Shown here: positions 52,200 to 63,106 of the stretch, one piece after another | How positions within the stretch are numbered: the first letter of the stretch is position 1 | Layout: every line of letters starts with the position of its first letter | Assembly: GCF_000189775.2 (NCBI RefSeq) | Contig: NC_015555.1 | Coordinates: 693,001-757,000, forward strand | From: Thermoanaerobacterium xylanolyticum LX-11 | Lineage (GTDB): Bacteria; Bacillota; Thermoanaerobacteria; Thermoanaerobacterales; Thermoanaerobacteraceae | Direction of reading: 5' to 3' | DNA: 64,000 bases | Notes under the pieces: generated by a model | Database searches by the model: none | The model's input: only the letters and a program-made list of their open reading frames with translations | Told to the model about the DNA's origin: nothing | Program-made: the position numbers and the translations under genes

Positions 52200-52224
52200 G
52201 TTTAGTAATTTAATAATAAAATCT

Positions 52225-52295
52225 TATCCGCATATAATCTGGTGAATAGGCACTGGAGTATCTACAAAGAGCCGTAACTCTTTACTATGGGGAGT
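52225..52295 (+). promoter_or_regulatory. Purine riboswitch, guanine type
   Basis: Fits the xpt-like guanine aptamer: CATATAATCT, loop L2 GAATAGGC, 'GGAGTATCTAC', P3 AAGAG / CTCTT around CCGTAA, then ACTATGG. Helices P1 (TCCGCA/TGGGGA, one mismatch), P2 (CTGGTG/CACTGG, two wobbles) and P3 can be drawn. The C in the closing ACTATGG marks guanine/hypoxanthine rather than adenine specificity. The P2/L2 sequence is somewhat divergent, so the ligand needs testing. Confidence 0.88.
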
Positions 52296-52314
52296 TATTG
52301 TTGTACTCTTTTTT

Positions 52315-52346
52315 GCCTGAACGAAATTCTCTGTTCGGGCATTTTT
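52315..52346 (+). terminator. Riboswitch-controlled terminator of guaB
   Basis: GCCTGAAC / GTTCGGGC stem (one G-T), 10-base loop, then ATTTTTATTATT. It lies between the aptamer and the guaB start. Confidence 0.85.
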
Positions 52347-52376
52347 ATTATTAAACTCAGGCATAATAAATTTTAA

Positions 52377-53846
<1,470 letters not shown>

Positions 53847-53858
53847 AGGAGGATTTTG

Positions 53859-55397
53859 ATGGGTATTAATAGAGAAGTTATATTGATACTTGATTTTGGC
53901 GGCCAATACACGCAGCTTATTGCAAGGAGAATAAGGGAAGCAAATGTGTTTTGCGAAATTGTTCCGTACAATATAAAGCCAGAAGAAATTGAGAAAAGAC
54001 AGCCTAAGGGTTTGGTCTTATCAGGAGGACCTGCCAGCGTTTATACAGAAAATGCACCAATGTGCGATGAAGGCATATTTAAGCTTAACTATCCTATTCT
54101 TGGCATTTGTTACGGTGCACAGCTTATGACGATGATCCAAGGTGGTAAAGTTGCGGAAGCACCTGTAAGAGAGTATGGCAAAACAGACGTTGTGATAAAC
54201 AACAATATTCCTCTGTTTAAAGGAATTGAAAAAGATACAAGCTGTTGGATGAGCCATACGGATCAAATAGAACTTCCACCTAAAAATTTTAAAGTCGTTG
54301 CATCGACAGCAAATTGCCCTATTGCAGCAATCGCCAACGTAGAAGGAAAGCAGTATGCCGTACAATTCCATCCAGAGGTAATACACACTCCAAGAGGTAC
54401 TGAGATAATCAGGAATTTCTTGTTTGAAATATGCGATTGCTCTGCAGATTGGACAATGGATTCACTCATTGAGCAGACTGTAAAAGAAATAAGGCAAAAG
54501 GTCGGAAATGACAAGGTTGTCTGTGCTCTAAGTGGTGGTGTTGATTCATCTGTTGCTGCAGTTTTGGTAAATAGAGCAATACACGACCAGCTAATATGTA
54601 TTTTTGTAGATAATGGTCTTCTAAGGAAAAACGAAGCTGAAAAAGTAGTCGACACTTTTAAAAACAATTTTGATATGGAGATAATAAAAGTAGATGCAAA
54701 GGACAGATTTTTAGAGAGGTTAAAAGGAGTTAAGGATCCTGAAGAAAAGAGAAAGATAATAGGAAATGAGTTTATAGAGGTATTTAAAGAAGAAGCAAAA
54801 AAAATCGGCGATGTGAAATATTTAGTGCAAGGCACTCTTTATCCTGATGTCATCGAAAGCGGAAGCCCTGTCGCGTCAACGATAAAAAGCCACCACAATG
54901 TAGGTGGATTACCTCAAGATGTAGGATTTGAGCTTATTGAACCATTGAGGATGCTTTTTAAAGATGAGGTAAGACAGGTTGGCAGAGAATTGGGTATGCC
55001 TGATGAGATTTTAAATAGGCAGCCTTTCCCGGGGCCAGGTCTGGCAGTCAGGATACTTGGGGAAGTAACAGAAGAAAAATTAAACATATTGAGAGAAGCT
55101 GACAGCATCGTGCTAAGAGAGATGAAAAAATACGGCTGGTACAACAATGTATGGCAGTCATTTGCTGTGTTGCCAGACATAAAAAGCGTCGGAATCATGG
55201 GAGATGACAGGACGTATGCATACCCAATAATCTTAAGGATTGTAGAAAGCAACGATGGAATGACGGCAGACTGGGTGAAGATGCCATACGATATTCTGGA
55301 GGACATATCTACAAGCATTGTAAATGAAGTTTATGGTGTAAATAGAGTCTTGTATGACATCACATCGAAACCACCGGCTACAATCGAGTGGGAGTAA
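53859..55397 (+). CDS. guaA: GMP synthase (glutamine-hydrolysing)
   Basis: Converts XMP to GMP using glutamine nitrogen and ATP. The 512-residue product has a class I amidotransferase domain with Cys84 in GICYGAQL and the His-Glu pair in VQFHPEV, then the ATP pyrophosphatase domain with [11 protein letters not shown], and the dimerisation domain ending [12 protein letters not shown] 53859 follows AAAGGAGG; a TTG one codon upstream is less likely. Co-transcribed with guaB. Confidence 0.98.
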   Translation: MGINREVILILDFGGQYTQLIARRIREANVFCEIVPYNIKPEEIEKRQPKGLVLSGGPASVYTENAPMCDEGIFKLNYPILGICYGAQLMTMIQGGKVAEAPVREYGKTDVVINNNIPLFKGIEKDTSCWMSHTDQIELPPKNFKVVASTANCPIAAIANVEGKQYAVQFHPEVIHTPRGTEIIRNFLFEICDCSADWTMDSLIEQTVKEIRQKVGNDKVVCALSGGVDSSVAAVLVNRAIHDQLICIFVDNGLLRKNEAEKVVDTFKNNFDMEIIKVDAKDRFLERLKGVKDPEEKRKIIGNEFIEVFKEEAKKIGDVKYLVQGTLYPDVIESGSPVASTIKSHHNVGGLPQDVGFELIEPLRMLFKDEVRQVGRELGMPDEILNRQPFPGPGLAVRILGEVTEEKLNILREADSIVLREMKKYGWYNNVWQSFAVLPDIKSVGIMGDDRTYAYPIILRIVESNDGMTADWVKMPYDILEDISTSIVNEVYGVNRVLYDITSKPPATIEWE

Positions 55398-55441
55398 CAC
55401 GAACATTTTTTAAAAATATCAAAAAAATATTCGTAAAATTA

Positions 55442-55473
55442 TTGACTTGAATTGAAAAACTTGATATTATAAT
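55442..55473 (+). promoter_or_regulatory. Promoter of the riboswitch-controlled permease/pur unit
   Basis: TTGACT (55442-55447), 17-bp spacer, TATTAT (55465-55470); a TATAAT overlaps at 55468-55473 with a 20-bp spacer. Confidence 0.7.
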
Positions 55474-55497
55474 TGTGTCAGGACAAGTAAATAATAG

Positions 55498-55564
55498 CTC
55501 ATATAATTCTGAGAATACGGCTCAGAAGTCTCTACCAGACAACCGTAAATTGTCTGACTATGAG
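55498..55564 (+). promoter_or_regulatory. Guanine riboswitch aptamer (first of a tandem)
   Basis: A clean purine aptamer: P1 CTCATA / TATGAG, J1-2 TAATT, P2 CTGAG / CTCAG with loop AATACGG, junction AAGTCTCTACC, P3 AGACAA / TTGTCT with loop CCGTAAA, then GACTATGAG with the guanine-specific C. No terminator lies between it and the next aptamer, whose P1 starts within its last two bases. Confidence 0.93.
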
Positions 55565-55694
55565 TGAAAGTGTACCTGAGGGTTCCAGTCTTATTTGTTC
55601 ATGCTTTTGAAAGCTTAAAGGCGTTCGGACCGAGCGGTACAGGCATTGTATTGCCACACCTGTGGGATAAAAGCCCGGGAGGATAGGTTTCACT
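55563..55694 (+). promoter_or_regulatory. PRPP riboswitch (ykkC subtype 2b), second of the tandem
   Basis: Carries the ykkC core: GTACCTGAGGGTTCCAGTC, 'CGGACCGAGCGGTACAGGC', CACACCTGTGGGATAAAAGC and CCGGGAGGATAGGT. P1 closes AGTGAAA (55563-55569) with TTTCACT (55688-55694). Tandem guanine-PRPP arrays of this kind are established in Thermoanaerobacter relatives, where PRPP turns genes on and guanine turns them off. The 2b assignment rests on the tandem context; ppGpp (2a) is the alternative. Confidence 0.87.
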
Positions 55695-55733
55695 CTATGT
55701 GTTGGAATCTATCCTTTCGGGCTTATTTATTTT
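55671..55733 (+). terminator. Shared terminator of the tandem riboswitch
   Basis: Left arm 55671-55686 (AAGCCCGGGAGGATAG) lies inside the PRPP aptamer; right arm 55709-55724 (CTATCCTTTCGGGCTT) is complementary except for two bases. ATTTATTTTT follows. Aptamer folding and terminator formation are therefore mutually exclusive. Confidence 0.9.
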
Positions 55734-55771
55734 TAAAATTCGTTTTTATTTCAATCATAAGGAGGATTATA

Positions 55772-57220
55772 ATGGTAAAAAACAACGAAAAGAGAGGCTT
55801 TCTTGACAATTTCTTCAAGCTAAAAGAAAATGGTACTTCGGTAAAGACAGAGGTCATTGCTGGTATTACAACTTTCATCACGATGGCTTACATCATCTTT
55901 GTAAATCCATCGATACTTATGCAGGCTGGCATGAATGCGAAAGGTCTTTTAGGCACTCAAGCAGTAAAAGCAGGTTTATCTATAGCAAATGACCCTGTAA
56001 TAGGCGCGGTTTTTGTCGCTACTATATTATCGTCTGTAGCTGCTACTTTAGTCATGGGGTTGTTTGCAAATGTTCCATTTGCTCTATCAGCGGGAATGGG
56101 TATGAATGCCTTTTTTACATTTTATGTCGTATTGACATTGCACTATTCTTGGCAAGCTGCACTATCACTTGCACTTATAAGCGGTATAATAAACATCGTT
56201 ATTACTGCTACTAAATTAAGGATACTTATAATAAAGGCTATACCGCAGTCATTGAGAAGTGCTATTGGTGCTGGTATTGGACTTTTCATTGCAATCATAG
56301 GTATGGAAAACGGCGGTATTGTAACGAAAAGCAGCGATACTCTTATAACTTTAGGAAATTTCAAGGATCCAGGTGTAATACTTACTGTAATCGGCATTGT
56401 AATAATTGCCATACTTATGAGCAGAGGCGTTAAAGGCGCTATACTGATAGGCATAATTGCCACGACGATTATAGGTATACCGATGGGAATAACGAACATT
56501 TCTAATCTTAAGACGATTGTACAGATGCCTCCAAGTTTGGCACCAACATTTATGAAGTTGGATTTTGCTGGACTATTAAAGCCTGGCACTGATGGAAATA
56601 TCATTTCGATACTTACAGGCCTTATAACTGTCATACTGGCGTTTAGCTTAGCTGATATGTTTGATGCAATAGGCACATTGATTGGCACAGGTACAAAGAC
56701 AGGGATTTTTAAAGAAGATGATTTTGAAAAATCAAATGGCGGTTTCAAGACGAAATTTGAAAGAGCTTTATTTGCAGATGCTATAGGCACAACATTAGGT
56801 TCTTTCTTGGGTACAAGCACTATAACTACTTATGTTGAAAGTGCGTCAGGCATAAGTGAGGGTGGTAAGACTGGTTTGACATCTACAGTCGTTGCAATTC
56901 TTTTCTTGGTGTCATTATTCTTTGCGCCAATAATAGGAATAGTGCCATCTCAAGCCACGGCACCTGCCCTCATCATCGTTGGGGCATTGATGATAGGCTC
57001 TGTGACAAAGGTGAACTTTGAAGATTTTAGTGAAGCATTTCCTGCCTTTATGACAATTGCTATCATGCCATTTACTTACAGCATATCGAACGGCATAGCT
57101 GCAGGATTTATATTCTATCCAATCACAAAGATAGTTGTTGGCAAGGCTAAAGAAGTTCATCCATTAATGTATATAATTGGATTTTTGTTCTTGTTAAGAT
57201 TTGCATTCTTTATGGGATAA
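55772..57220 (+). CDS. NCS2 family purine permease (AzgA/PbuG-like)
   Basis: Proton symporter for hypoxanthine, guanine or adenine. The 482-residue product has about 12-14 helices with 'VIAGITTFITMAYIIFVNPS', 'LFANVPFALSAGMGMNAFFT', AIPQSLRSAIGAGIGLFIAI and 'TLGSFLGTSTITTYVESASG', the motifs of the AzgA/PbuG branch. The guanine-PRPP riboswitch ahead of it supports a purine base substrate. AAGGAGG precedes ATG 55772. The longer upstream open frame runs through the riboswitch and is rejected. Confidence 0.93.
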   Translation: MVKNNEKRGFLDNFFKLKENGTSVKTEVIAGITTFITMAYIIFVNPSILMQAGMNAKGLLGTQAVKAGLSIANDPVIGAVFVATILSSVAATLVMGLFANVPFALSAGMGMNAFFTFYVVLTLHYSWQAALSLALISGIINIVITATKLRILIIKAIPQSLRSAIGAGIGLFIAIIGMENGGIVTKSSDTLITLGNFKDPGVILTVIGIVIIAILMSRGVKGAILIGIIATTIIGIPMGITNISNLKTIVQMPPSLAPTFMKLDFAGLLKPGTDGNIISILTGLITVILAFSLADMFDAIGTLIGTGTKTGIFKEDDFEKSNGGFKTKFERALFADAIGTTLGSFLGTSTITTYVESASGISEGGKTGLTSTVVAILFLVSLFFAPIIGIVPSQATAPALIIVGALMIGSVTKVNFEDFSEAFPAFMTIAIMPFTYSISNGIAAGFIFYPITKIVVGKAKEVHPLMYIIGFLFLLRFAFFMG

Positions 57221-57229
57221 AGCAGATAA

Positions 57230-57264
57230 AATGCAGAAAGGAAGAAATTCCTTTCTGCATTTTG
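57230..57264 (+). terminator. Weak terminator or attenuator before purE
   Basis: AATGCAGAAAGGA / TCCTTTCTGCATT perfect stem with a 6-base loop but only TT-G after it. It may let part of the permease transcript pass into the pur genes. Confidence 0.65.
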
Positions 57265-57299
57265 TAAATAAAACAAATATAGAGGAGGAGTCTAACGTT

Positions 57300-57791
57300 A
57301 TGGCGAAAGTTGCAGTCGTCATGGGAAGCGATTCAGACTTTCCATTGATGAAGAAAGCATTAGATGTTTTTAAGCAGTTTGGAATTGACTATGATGTAAG
57401 GGTTATTTCAGCACATAGGACACCAGATGTGGCACATGACTTTGCAAAAAATGCAGCTTATAGAGGATACGAAGTCATAATAGCGGCAGCAGGAAAAGCA
57501 GCTCATTTAGCTGGTGTTATGGCATCTATGACGCCGCTTCCTGTCATTGGAGTTCCTGTAAAATCATCTACATTAGATGGCTTGGATTCGCTTTTATCTA
57601 CTGTTCAAATGCCTCAGGGGATACCAGTTGCCACTGTTGCTATAGACGGAGCATACAATGCGGCATTGTTGGCAGTAGAGATACTTGGAGTAAAGTATCC
57701 TGAGATTATGGGAAAAGTCGTTGAGTACAAAAAGAATTTAGCAGAGGAAGTTATTGAGAAAGATAAAAAATTACAGGGGGAGATTTTATAA
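57300..57791 (+). CDS. purE: N5-carboxyaminoimidazole ribonucleotide mutase
   Basis: Rearranges N5-CAIR to CAIR in IMP synthesis (class I PurE). The 163-residue product has [12 protein letters not shown], '[20 protein letters not shown]', [20 protein letters not shown] and '[20 protein letters not shown]'. ATG 57300 follows GAGGAGGAG. No purK is adjacent; a class I enzyme normally needs N5-CAIR from PurK, which may be elsewhere. No promoter is apparent between the hairpin at 57230 and this start. Confidence 0.97.
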   Translation: MAKVAVVMGSDSDFPLMKKALDVFKQFGIDYDVRVISAHRTPDVAHDFAKNAAYRGYEVIIAAAGKAAHLAGVMASMTPLPVIGVPVKSSTLDGLDSLLSTVQMPQGIPVATVAIDGAYNAALLAVEILGVKYPEIMGKVVEYKKNLAEEVIEKDKKLQGEIL

Positions 57792-58498
57792 TGGAAAAGC
57801 TAAACATGTTGTACGAAGGAAAAGCAAAAAAGGTCTATAAGACCACAGATGAAGATTATTACATTATTGAGTACAAAGATGATGCTACAGCATTTAACGG
57901 CATAAAAAAAGGTACTATTCAAAATAAAGGCGTGTTAAACAATGAAATATCTGCGATTTTGTTTGAGCTACTTGAAAAAGAAGGTATTCCAACACATTAT
58001 GTAAAAAAACTTAATGACAGAGAAATGCTTGTTAAAAGCGCAAAAATCTATCCTATTGAAGTTTTAATAAGGAATTATGCGGCGGGAAGCATATCAAAGA
58101 GATTAGGAATAGAAGAAGGAACAAAACTTAAAAGGACGGTTTTAGAATTCTGCTACAAGAACGATGAACTTGGAGATCCTTTCATAAATGAATACCACAT
58201 AGAAGCGATGGAATTAGCTACAAAGGAAGAAGTGGAAACTATAAAAGAATATTCTTTTAAGATCAATGATATACTTTCGAAATTTTTCACATCAAAAAAC
58301 ATCATTTTAGTAGATTTTAAATTGGAATTTGGCAAATCTAAAGATGGCATAGTTTTGGCTGATGAGATTTCACCGGATACGTGCAGATTTTGGGACAGTG
58401 TAACGAAGGAAAAACTGGATAAAGACAGGTTTAGAAGAGATCTCGGAAATGTAGAAGGAGCTTATGTGGAAGTATTGAATCGACTTGAAAAACAGTGA
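57791..58498 (+). CDS. purC: SAICAR synthetase
   Basis: ATP-dependent coupling of CAIR with aspartate. The 235-residue product starts '[20 protein letters not shown]', then '[20 protein letters not shown]', [17 protein letters not shown] and [13 protein letters not shown], all typical. It starts on the last base of the purE stop codon, so translation is coupled. Confidence 0.98.
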   Translation: MEKLNMLYEGKAKKVYKTTDEDYYIIEYKDDATAFNGIKKGTIQNKGVLNNEISAILFELLEKEGIPTHYVKKLNDREMLVKSAKIYPIEVLIRNYAAGSISKRLGIEEGTKLKRTVLEFCYKNDELGDPFINEYHIEAMELATKEEVETIKEYSFKINDILSKFFTSKNIILVDFKLEFGKSKDGIVLADEISPDTCRFWDSVTKEKLDKDRFRRDLGNVEGAYVEVLNRLEKQ

Positions 58499-58507
58499 GG
58501 TAAAATT

Positions 58508-59905
58508 ATGATTGAAACTGTAAAGTTAAAAGAAGAATGTGGAGTATTTGGAGCATTTAGCTTAAATAGCCCAATACATCACCATATATACTATGGACTT
58601 CAAGCACTGCAACATCGTGGTCAGGAGAGCGCAGGTATTGCTGTGCTAAAAGGCTCATATGTAAACTGCATAAAAGGCATGGGGCTTTTATTAGAGGTAT
58701 TTTCTAAAGAAAACATAGATGACCTTGAAGGAAATGTTGGGATAGGTCATGTAAGATATTCGACTACTGGAAACAGCGATGCCTGCAATGCACAGCCATT
58801 TGTTGCGAATTTTAGCAGCGGATATATGGCTTTGGCCCATAACGGCAATTTGATAAACGCATTAGAGCTTAGAAAAGAGCTGGAAGAGGAAGGTAGGATT
58901 CTTCAGACTACATCTGACAGTGAGATAATACTTCATTTGATTGCTAAGTATTATCGCAACGGGCTTGTAGAATCTATTGTAAAAACGATAGAAAAGATTA
59001 AAGGCTCGTACGCATTGGTCATATTGATGGAAGACAAGCTAATTGGAATAAGAGATAAAAATGGCATTAGACCACTTTGCATAGGCGTAAAGGATGGCAA
59101 TTACTATCTATCATCTGAATCATGTGCACTGGATGTGATTGGAGCAGAGCTTATCAGAGATGTAGAGCCTGGAGAGATAGTGATAATAGATAAAAGTGGT
59201 TTAAACTCTGTGAAAGTCGACACCTTTGAAAAAAAGATGCCATGTGTTTTTGAGTATATATACTTTTCAAGGCCTGACAGCGTCTTAGAAGGAGTCAGTG
59301 TTTATAAGGCAAGGTATGAGATGGGAAAGAGATTAGCCATTGAAAGCAGTGTAGATGCTGATTTGGTGGTACCTGTCCCTGATTCTGGAGTACCGGCTTC
59401 ACGAGGATACTCTTTTCAATCAGGTATTCCAATAGGAGAGGGTCTTATCAAAAACAAGTATATAGGGCGAACCTTTATCTGTCCAAAACAGAAAGACAGA
59501 GAAATCGGTGTACGAGTCAAATTAAATGTCTTAAAAGAGCTGGTAAGGGATAAGAGAATCATATTGATTGACGATTCTATTGTACGAGGCACTACTATGA
59601 AAAGGCTTGTTTCCCTTTTAAAAAAAGGTGGTGCAAAAGAAGTGCACGTAAGGATAAGTTCTCCACCTGTTAAGTATTCATGTTATTTTGGAATAGATAC
59701 TCCTACTAAGAAGGAACTGGTAGGTTCATACATGGAAGTGGAAGATATCAGGGATTACATTGGAGCAGATAGCTTAAGCTTTTTAAGCTTAGAAGGTCTA
59801 AGAGAAAGTGTGGCTTTAGAAAGCATCTGCGCAGCATGTTTTGATGGAAAGTATCCTATGGAAGTCCCAAAAGAAGGCAGCAAATACCTTTTCGAAAAAA
59901 AGTAA
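58508..59905 (+). CDS. purF: Amidophosphoribosyltransferase
   Basis: First committed step of purine synthesis: PRPP + glutamine to phosphoribosylamine. The 465-residue product has a short propeptide before the nucleophile Cys11 (KEECGVFGAF), so it is made as a precursor like the Bacillus enzyme. The PRPP loop is LIDDSIVRGTTMKRLV. Cysteines in MPCVFEY, YSCYFGID and ESICAACF match the [4Fe-4S] ligands of the Bacillus-type enzyme, which make it oxygen-sensitive. Confidence 0.97.
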   Translation: MIETVKLKEECGVFGAFSLNSPIHHHIYYGLQALQHRGQESAGIAVLKGSYVNCIKGMGLLLEVFSKENIDDLEGNVGIGHVRYSTTGNSDACNAQPFVANFSSGYMALAHNGNLINALELRKELEEEGRILQTTSDSEIILHLIAKYYRNGLVESIVKTIEKIKGSYALVILMEDKLIGIRDKNGIRPLCIGVKDGNYYLSSESCALDVIGAELIRDVEPGEIVIIDKSGLNSVKVDTFEKKMPCVFEYIYFSRPDSVLEGVSVYKARYEMGKRLAIESSVDADLVVPVPDSGVPASRGYSFQSGIPIGEGLIKNKYIGRTFICPKQKDREIGVRVKLNVLKELVRDKRIILIDDSIVRGTTMKRLVSLLKKGGAKEVHVRISSPPVKYSCYFGIDTPTKKELVGSYMEVEDIRDYIGADSLSFLSLEGLRESVALESICAACFDGKYPMEVPKEGSKYLFEKK

Positions 59906-59921
59906 ATTCAAGGAGGATGCC

Positions 59922-60932
59922 ATGGACTACAAAGATGCTGGTGTAAATATTGATGAGGGAAACAAATTTGTAGAAATGATAAAACCTATTGCAAAAGCTA
60001 CTATGAAAAGCGGCGTTTTAAATGGAATAGGCGGTTTTGGAGCTCTTTACCAATTGACAGATTATAAAAATCCTGTTTTGGTTTCAGGCACAGATGGCGT
60101 CGGGACAAAACTAAAGATTGCTTTTATGATGAAAAAGTACGATACTATAGGTATAGACTTAGTTGCCATGTGTGTAAATGATGTAATCGTCAGTGGTGCA
60201 AAACCTTTATTTTTCCTCGATTACTTTGCTACTGGGAAGTTACAAAGCGATGTAGGCATTGAAGTGATAAGAGGCATTGCAGCGGGATGCAGTGAAGCGG
60301 AATGTGCATTGATAGGAGGGGAAACGGCAGAGCTTCCAGGTATGTACAATGAAGGCGAATTTGACCTTGCTGGTTTTGCTGTAGGTGCTGTTGAGAAGGA
60401 TGAGATAATTGATGGCAGAAATATTGAAGTTGGTGATGCAATAATAGGGCTTGCATCATCAGGGATACACTCAAATGGATATTCATTGGTGAGAAAAGTC
60501 TTGTTTGATTTAGGTAAAATGAGCACTGATGATTATGTAGAAGAATACGGGTTATCGTTAGGGGAGGTCATTTTAAAGCCTACCAGAATATATGTGAAGG
60601 CTTTTAAATCCTTAAAAGGCATAAGCATTAAAGGAATGGCTCACATAACAGGTGGAGGGTTTATAGACAATATACCGAGGACGCTTAAGGATGGTGTTTC
60701 TGCTAAATTAGACAAAAATTCATGGGATGTTCCGCATATATTCAAATTGATAAAAGACATCGGAAAAATTGACGACATGGAAATGTACAGGACGTTTAAC
60801 ATGGGGATTGGAATGATTATTATTGTCCCAAGTCATCAGTGCGATGATGCAATAAATCGCCTAAAAGCTGCAGGTGAGAAACCATTTATAATAGGAGAAA
60901 TTGTAAATGGTAAAAAAGAGGTATTGCTATGA
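59922..60932 (+). CDS. purM: Phosphoribosylformylglycinamidine cyclo-ligase (AIR synthetase)
   Basis: Closes the imidazole ring to form AIR using ATP. The 336-residue product has 'DYKDAGVNIDEGNKFVEMIK', 'LVSGTDGVGTKLKIAFMMKK', MCVNDVIVSGAKPLFFLDYF and 'HITGGGFIDNIPRTLKDGVS'. ATG 59922 follows AAGGAGG; upstream in-frame starts lie within purF and lack a ribosome binding site. It overlaps purN by 4 bases. purL, purQ and purS are not in the window. Confidence 0.97.
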   Translation: MDYKDAGVNIDEGNKFVEMIKPIAKATMKSGVLNGIGGFGALYQLTDYKNPVLVSGTDGVGTKLKIAFMMKKYDTIGIDLVAMCVNDVIVSGAKPLFFLDYFATGKLQSDVGIEVIRGIAAGCSEAECALIGGETAELPGMYNEGEFDLAGFAVGAVEKDEIIDGRNIEVGDAIIGLASSGIHSNGYSLVRKVLFDLGKMSTDDYVEEYGLSLGEVILKPTRIYVKAFKSLKGISIKGMAHITGGGFIDNIPRTLKDGVSAKLDKNSWDVPHIFKLIKDIGKIDDMEMYRTFNMGIGMIIIVPSHQCDDAINRLKAAGEKPFIIGEIVNGKKEVLL

Positions 60933-61546
60933 GATTATTAGTTATGGCGTCAGGAAATGGTACTGACTTTCAGTCTATCATAGATGGCATTAAAAGCGGA
61001 TATATCAACGCTGAAATTGTAGCACTTATTAGCGACAAAGAAGGAGCATATGCTTTAAAAAGAGCAGAAATGAATAATATACCTGCTTACTGCATTCCAA
61101 AGAAGAAGCTAAAGGACAAATTTTATAAAGAGCTTGCCAATGTTGTCAATGAGATAAATCCAGATGGGATAATCTTGGCAGGTTTTATAACGATATTGAA
61201 TGAGGAAATCGTAAATAAATATCACAATAGGATAATAAACATACATCCATCTTTAATACCATCGTTCTGCGGCAAAGGGTACTATGGAATAAATGTCCAC
61301 AAGGCTGTCGTTGATTACGGTGTGAAATACACTGGCTGCACAGTGCATTTTGTTGATTCAGGAGCAGATACGGGGCCTATCATAATGCAAGATGTGGTAA
61401 AGGTTGAAGATGATGATACACCTGAGACAGTAGCATCTAAAGTTTTAAAGCTGGAGCACAAATTGTTGCCTTATGCTGTAAAGCTGTTTACTGAAGGAAG
61501 GCTTAAAGTTGAAGGAAGAAAGGTTTATATAAAAGAGGAGGTATGA
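60929..61546 (+). CDS. purN: Phosphoribosylglycinamide formyltransferase
   Basis: Transfers formyl from 10-formyl-THF to GAR. The 205-residue product starts [20 protein letters not shown] (the usual SGxGSN reads SGNGTD here), and has '[20 protein letters not shown]', [16 protein letters not shown] and '[20 protein letters not shown]' with the catalytic N-H-D set. It overlaps purM and purH by a few bases. Confidence 0.96.
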   Translation: MRLLVMASGNGTDFQSIIDGIKSGYINAEIVALISDKEGAYALKRAEMNNIPAYCIPKKKLKDKFYKELANVVNEINPDGIILAGFITILNEEIVNKYHNRIINIHPSLIPSFCGKGYYGINVHKAVVDYGVKYTGCTVHFVDSGADTGPIIMQDVVKVEDDDTPETVASKVLKLEHKLLPYAVKLFTEGRLKVEGRKVYIKEEV

Positions 61547-61548
61547 TG

Positions 61549-63075
61549 ATGTCAAAGAGAGCATTGATAAGTGTATCTAAAAAAGATGGAATTGTAGACT
61601 TTGCAAAAAAGTTAGATGAAATGGGATATGAGATATTATCGACTGGCGGCACTTACAAGCTGTTAAAGGATATGGGCATAAACGCTTTAAAAGTCTCAGA
61701 TGTTACAGGGTTTCCTGAGATCTTAGACGGCAGAGTCAAGACACTGCATCCTAAGATACATGGTGGACTTTTAGCTATAAGAGATGATGAAAACCACAGA
61801 AAACAGTTGGAGGAAAATGGGATAAAACCTATCGACATAGTAGCAGTAAATTTGTATCCTTTTAAGGAGACGATACTGAAAAATGATGTTACGCTGGAAG
61901 ATGCAATAGAGAATATAGACATCGGCGGACCGTCCATGATTAGAGCTGCAGCGAAAAACTACAAATACGTGACAGTCTTAGTTGACCCTTATGACTACGA
62001 CAAAGTCGTTGAAGAAATAAAAGAATACGGGAATACGAAGGAAGAAACAAGGTTCTATCTTGCTATGAAAGCATTTGGACATACTGCCTCATACGATTCA
62101 CTTATATACAATTATCTTTTGGATAAAAATAGTGTAGAGTTTCCTGACACAATAACTTTTTCTTTTGAGAAATCGCAGGACATGAGATATGGCGAGAATC
62201 CGCATCAAAAAGCTGCATTTTACAAAAACTCATTAAAATCTTTTGGAATATCTGAATGCGTAAAGCTGCACGGAAAAGAGCTTTCTTTCAACAATATAAA
62301 CGACGCAAATGCTGCGATTGAACTGTTAAAAGAATTTGATGAACCTGCTGCAGTGGCAGTAAAGCATACAAATCCATGTGGCGTTGCAGTTGCAGACAAC
62401 ATATATGATGCGTATAAAAAAGCCTATGAATGCGATCCGGTTTCAATATTTGGCGGTATTGTGGCGTTTAACCGCACATTAGATGCAAATACGGCTTTAG
62501 AGCTTTCAAAGATATTTTTAGAGATAATAATAGCTCCTGACTTTGAGGAAGAAGCGTTGGCAATTCTTGAGAAAAAGAAAAATGTCAGAATTCTCAAGCT
62601 TTTAGGTGGATACGTAAAAGAGTACGATTTGAAGAAGGTAGAAGGCGGAATATTAGTTCAGGAAAAAGATGAAGTTGACTTGTACGATGATAAACTGACT
62701 GTTGTCACAAAAAATGCTCCCACTGAAGGTGAGCTTAAGGATTTAAGGTTTGCTTGGAAAGTTGTAAAGCATGTGAAATCAAATGCCATCGTTTTGGCTA
62801 AAGACGGGATGACGGTTGGAATTGGAGCTGGACAGGTGAACCGCATTTGGCCGACAGAGCAGTCTATAAAACAAGCAGGTGAAAAGGCAAAGGGAAGTGT
62901 GCTGGCTTCAGATGCGTTTTTCCCATTCCCTGATGTTGTGGAAGAAGCAGCGAAAGCGGGTATTACATCTATTATCCAGCCTGGCGGATCTATAAATGAT
63001 AATGCATCGATTGATGCGGCAGATAAAGCCGGGATTTCAATGATATTTACAGGCATAAGGCACTTTAAGCATTAA
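61549..63075 (+). CDS. purH: Bifunctional AICAR transformylase / IMP cyclohydrolase
   Basis: Last two steps to IMP. The 508-residue product has the MGS-like cyclohydrolase domain (about 1-190): '[20 protein letters not shown]', '[20 protein letters not shown]', '[20 protein letters not shown]'. The transformylase domain has [27 protein letters not shown] and '[20 protein letters not shown]'. Three ATGs lie in a row (61543, 61546, 61549); 61549 is 7 bases after GAGGAGG and is preferred. It overlaps or abuts purN. Confidence 0.97.
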   Translation: MSKRALISVSKKDGIVDFAKKLDEMGYEILSTGGTYKLLKDMGINALKVSDVTGFPEILDGRVKTLHPKIHGGLLAIRDDENHRKQLEENGIKPIDIVAVNLYPFKETILKNDVTLEDAIENIDIGGPSMIRAAAKNYKYVTVLVDPYDYDKVVEEIKEYGNTKEETRFYLAMKAFGHTASYDSLIYNYLLDKNSVEFPDTITFSFEKSQDMRYGENPHQKAAFYKNSLKSFGISECVKLHGKELSFNNINDANAAIELLKEFDEPAAVAVKHTNPCGVAVADNIYDAYKKAYECDPVSIFGGIVAFNRTLDANTALELSKIFLEIIIAPDFEEEALAILEKKKNVRILKLLGGYVKEYDLKKVEGGILVQEKDEVDLYDDKLTVVTKNAPTEGELKDLRFAWKVVKHVKSNAIVLAKDGMTVGIGAGQVNRIWPTEQSIKQAGEKAKGSVLASDAFFPFPDVVEEAAKAGITSIIQPGGSINDNASIDAADKAGISMIFTGIRHFKH

Positions 63076-63106
63076 ATAGAAGCCCCAATTGTTTGGAGGA
63101 GAGAAT

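Noticed and set aside
55646-55771. N-terminal extension of the purine permease
   Set aside because: The open frame runs through the PRPP aptamer and its terminator; the ATG at 55772 has an ideal ribosome binding site.
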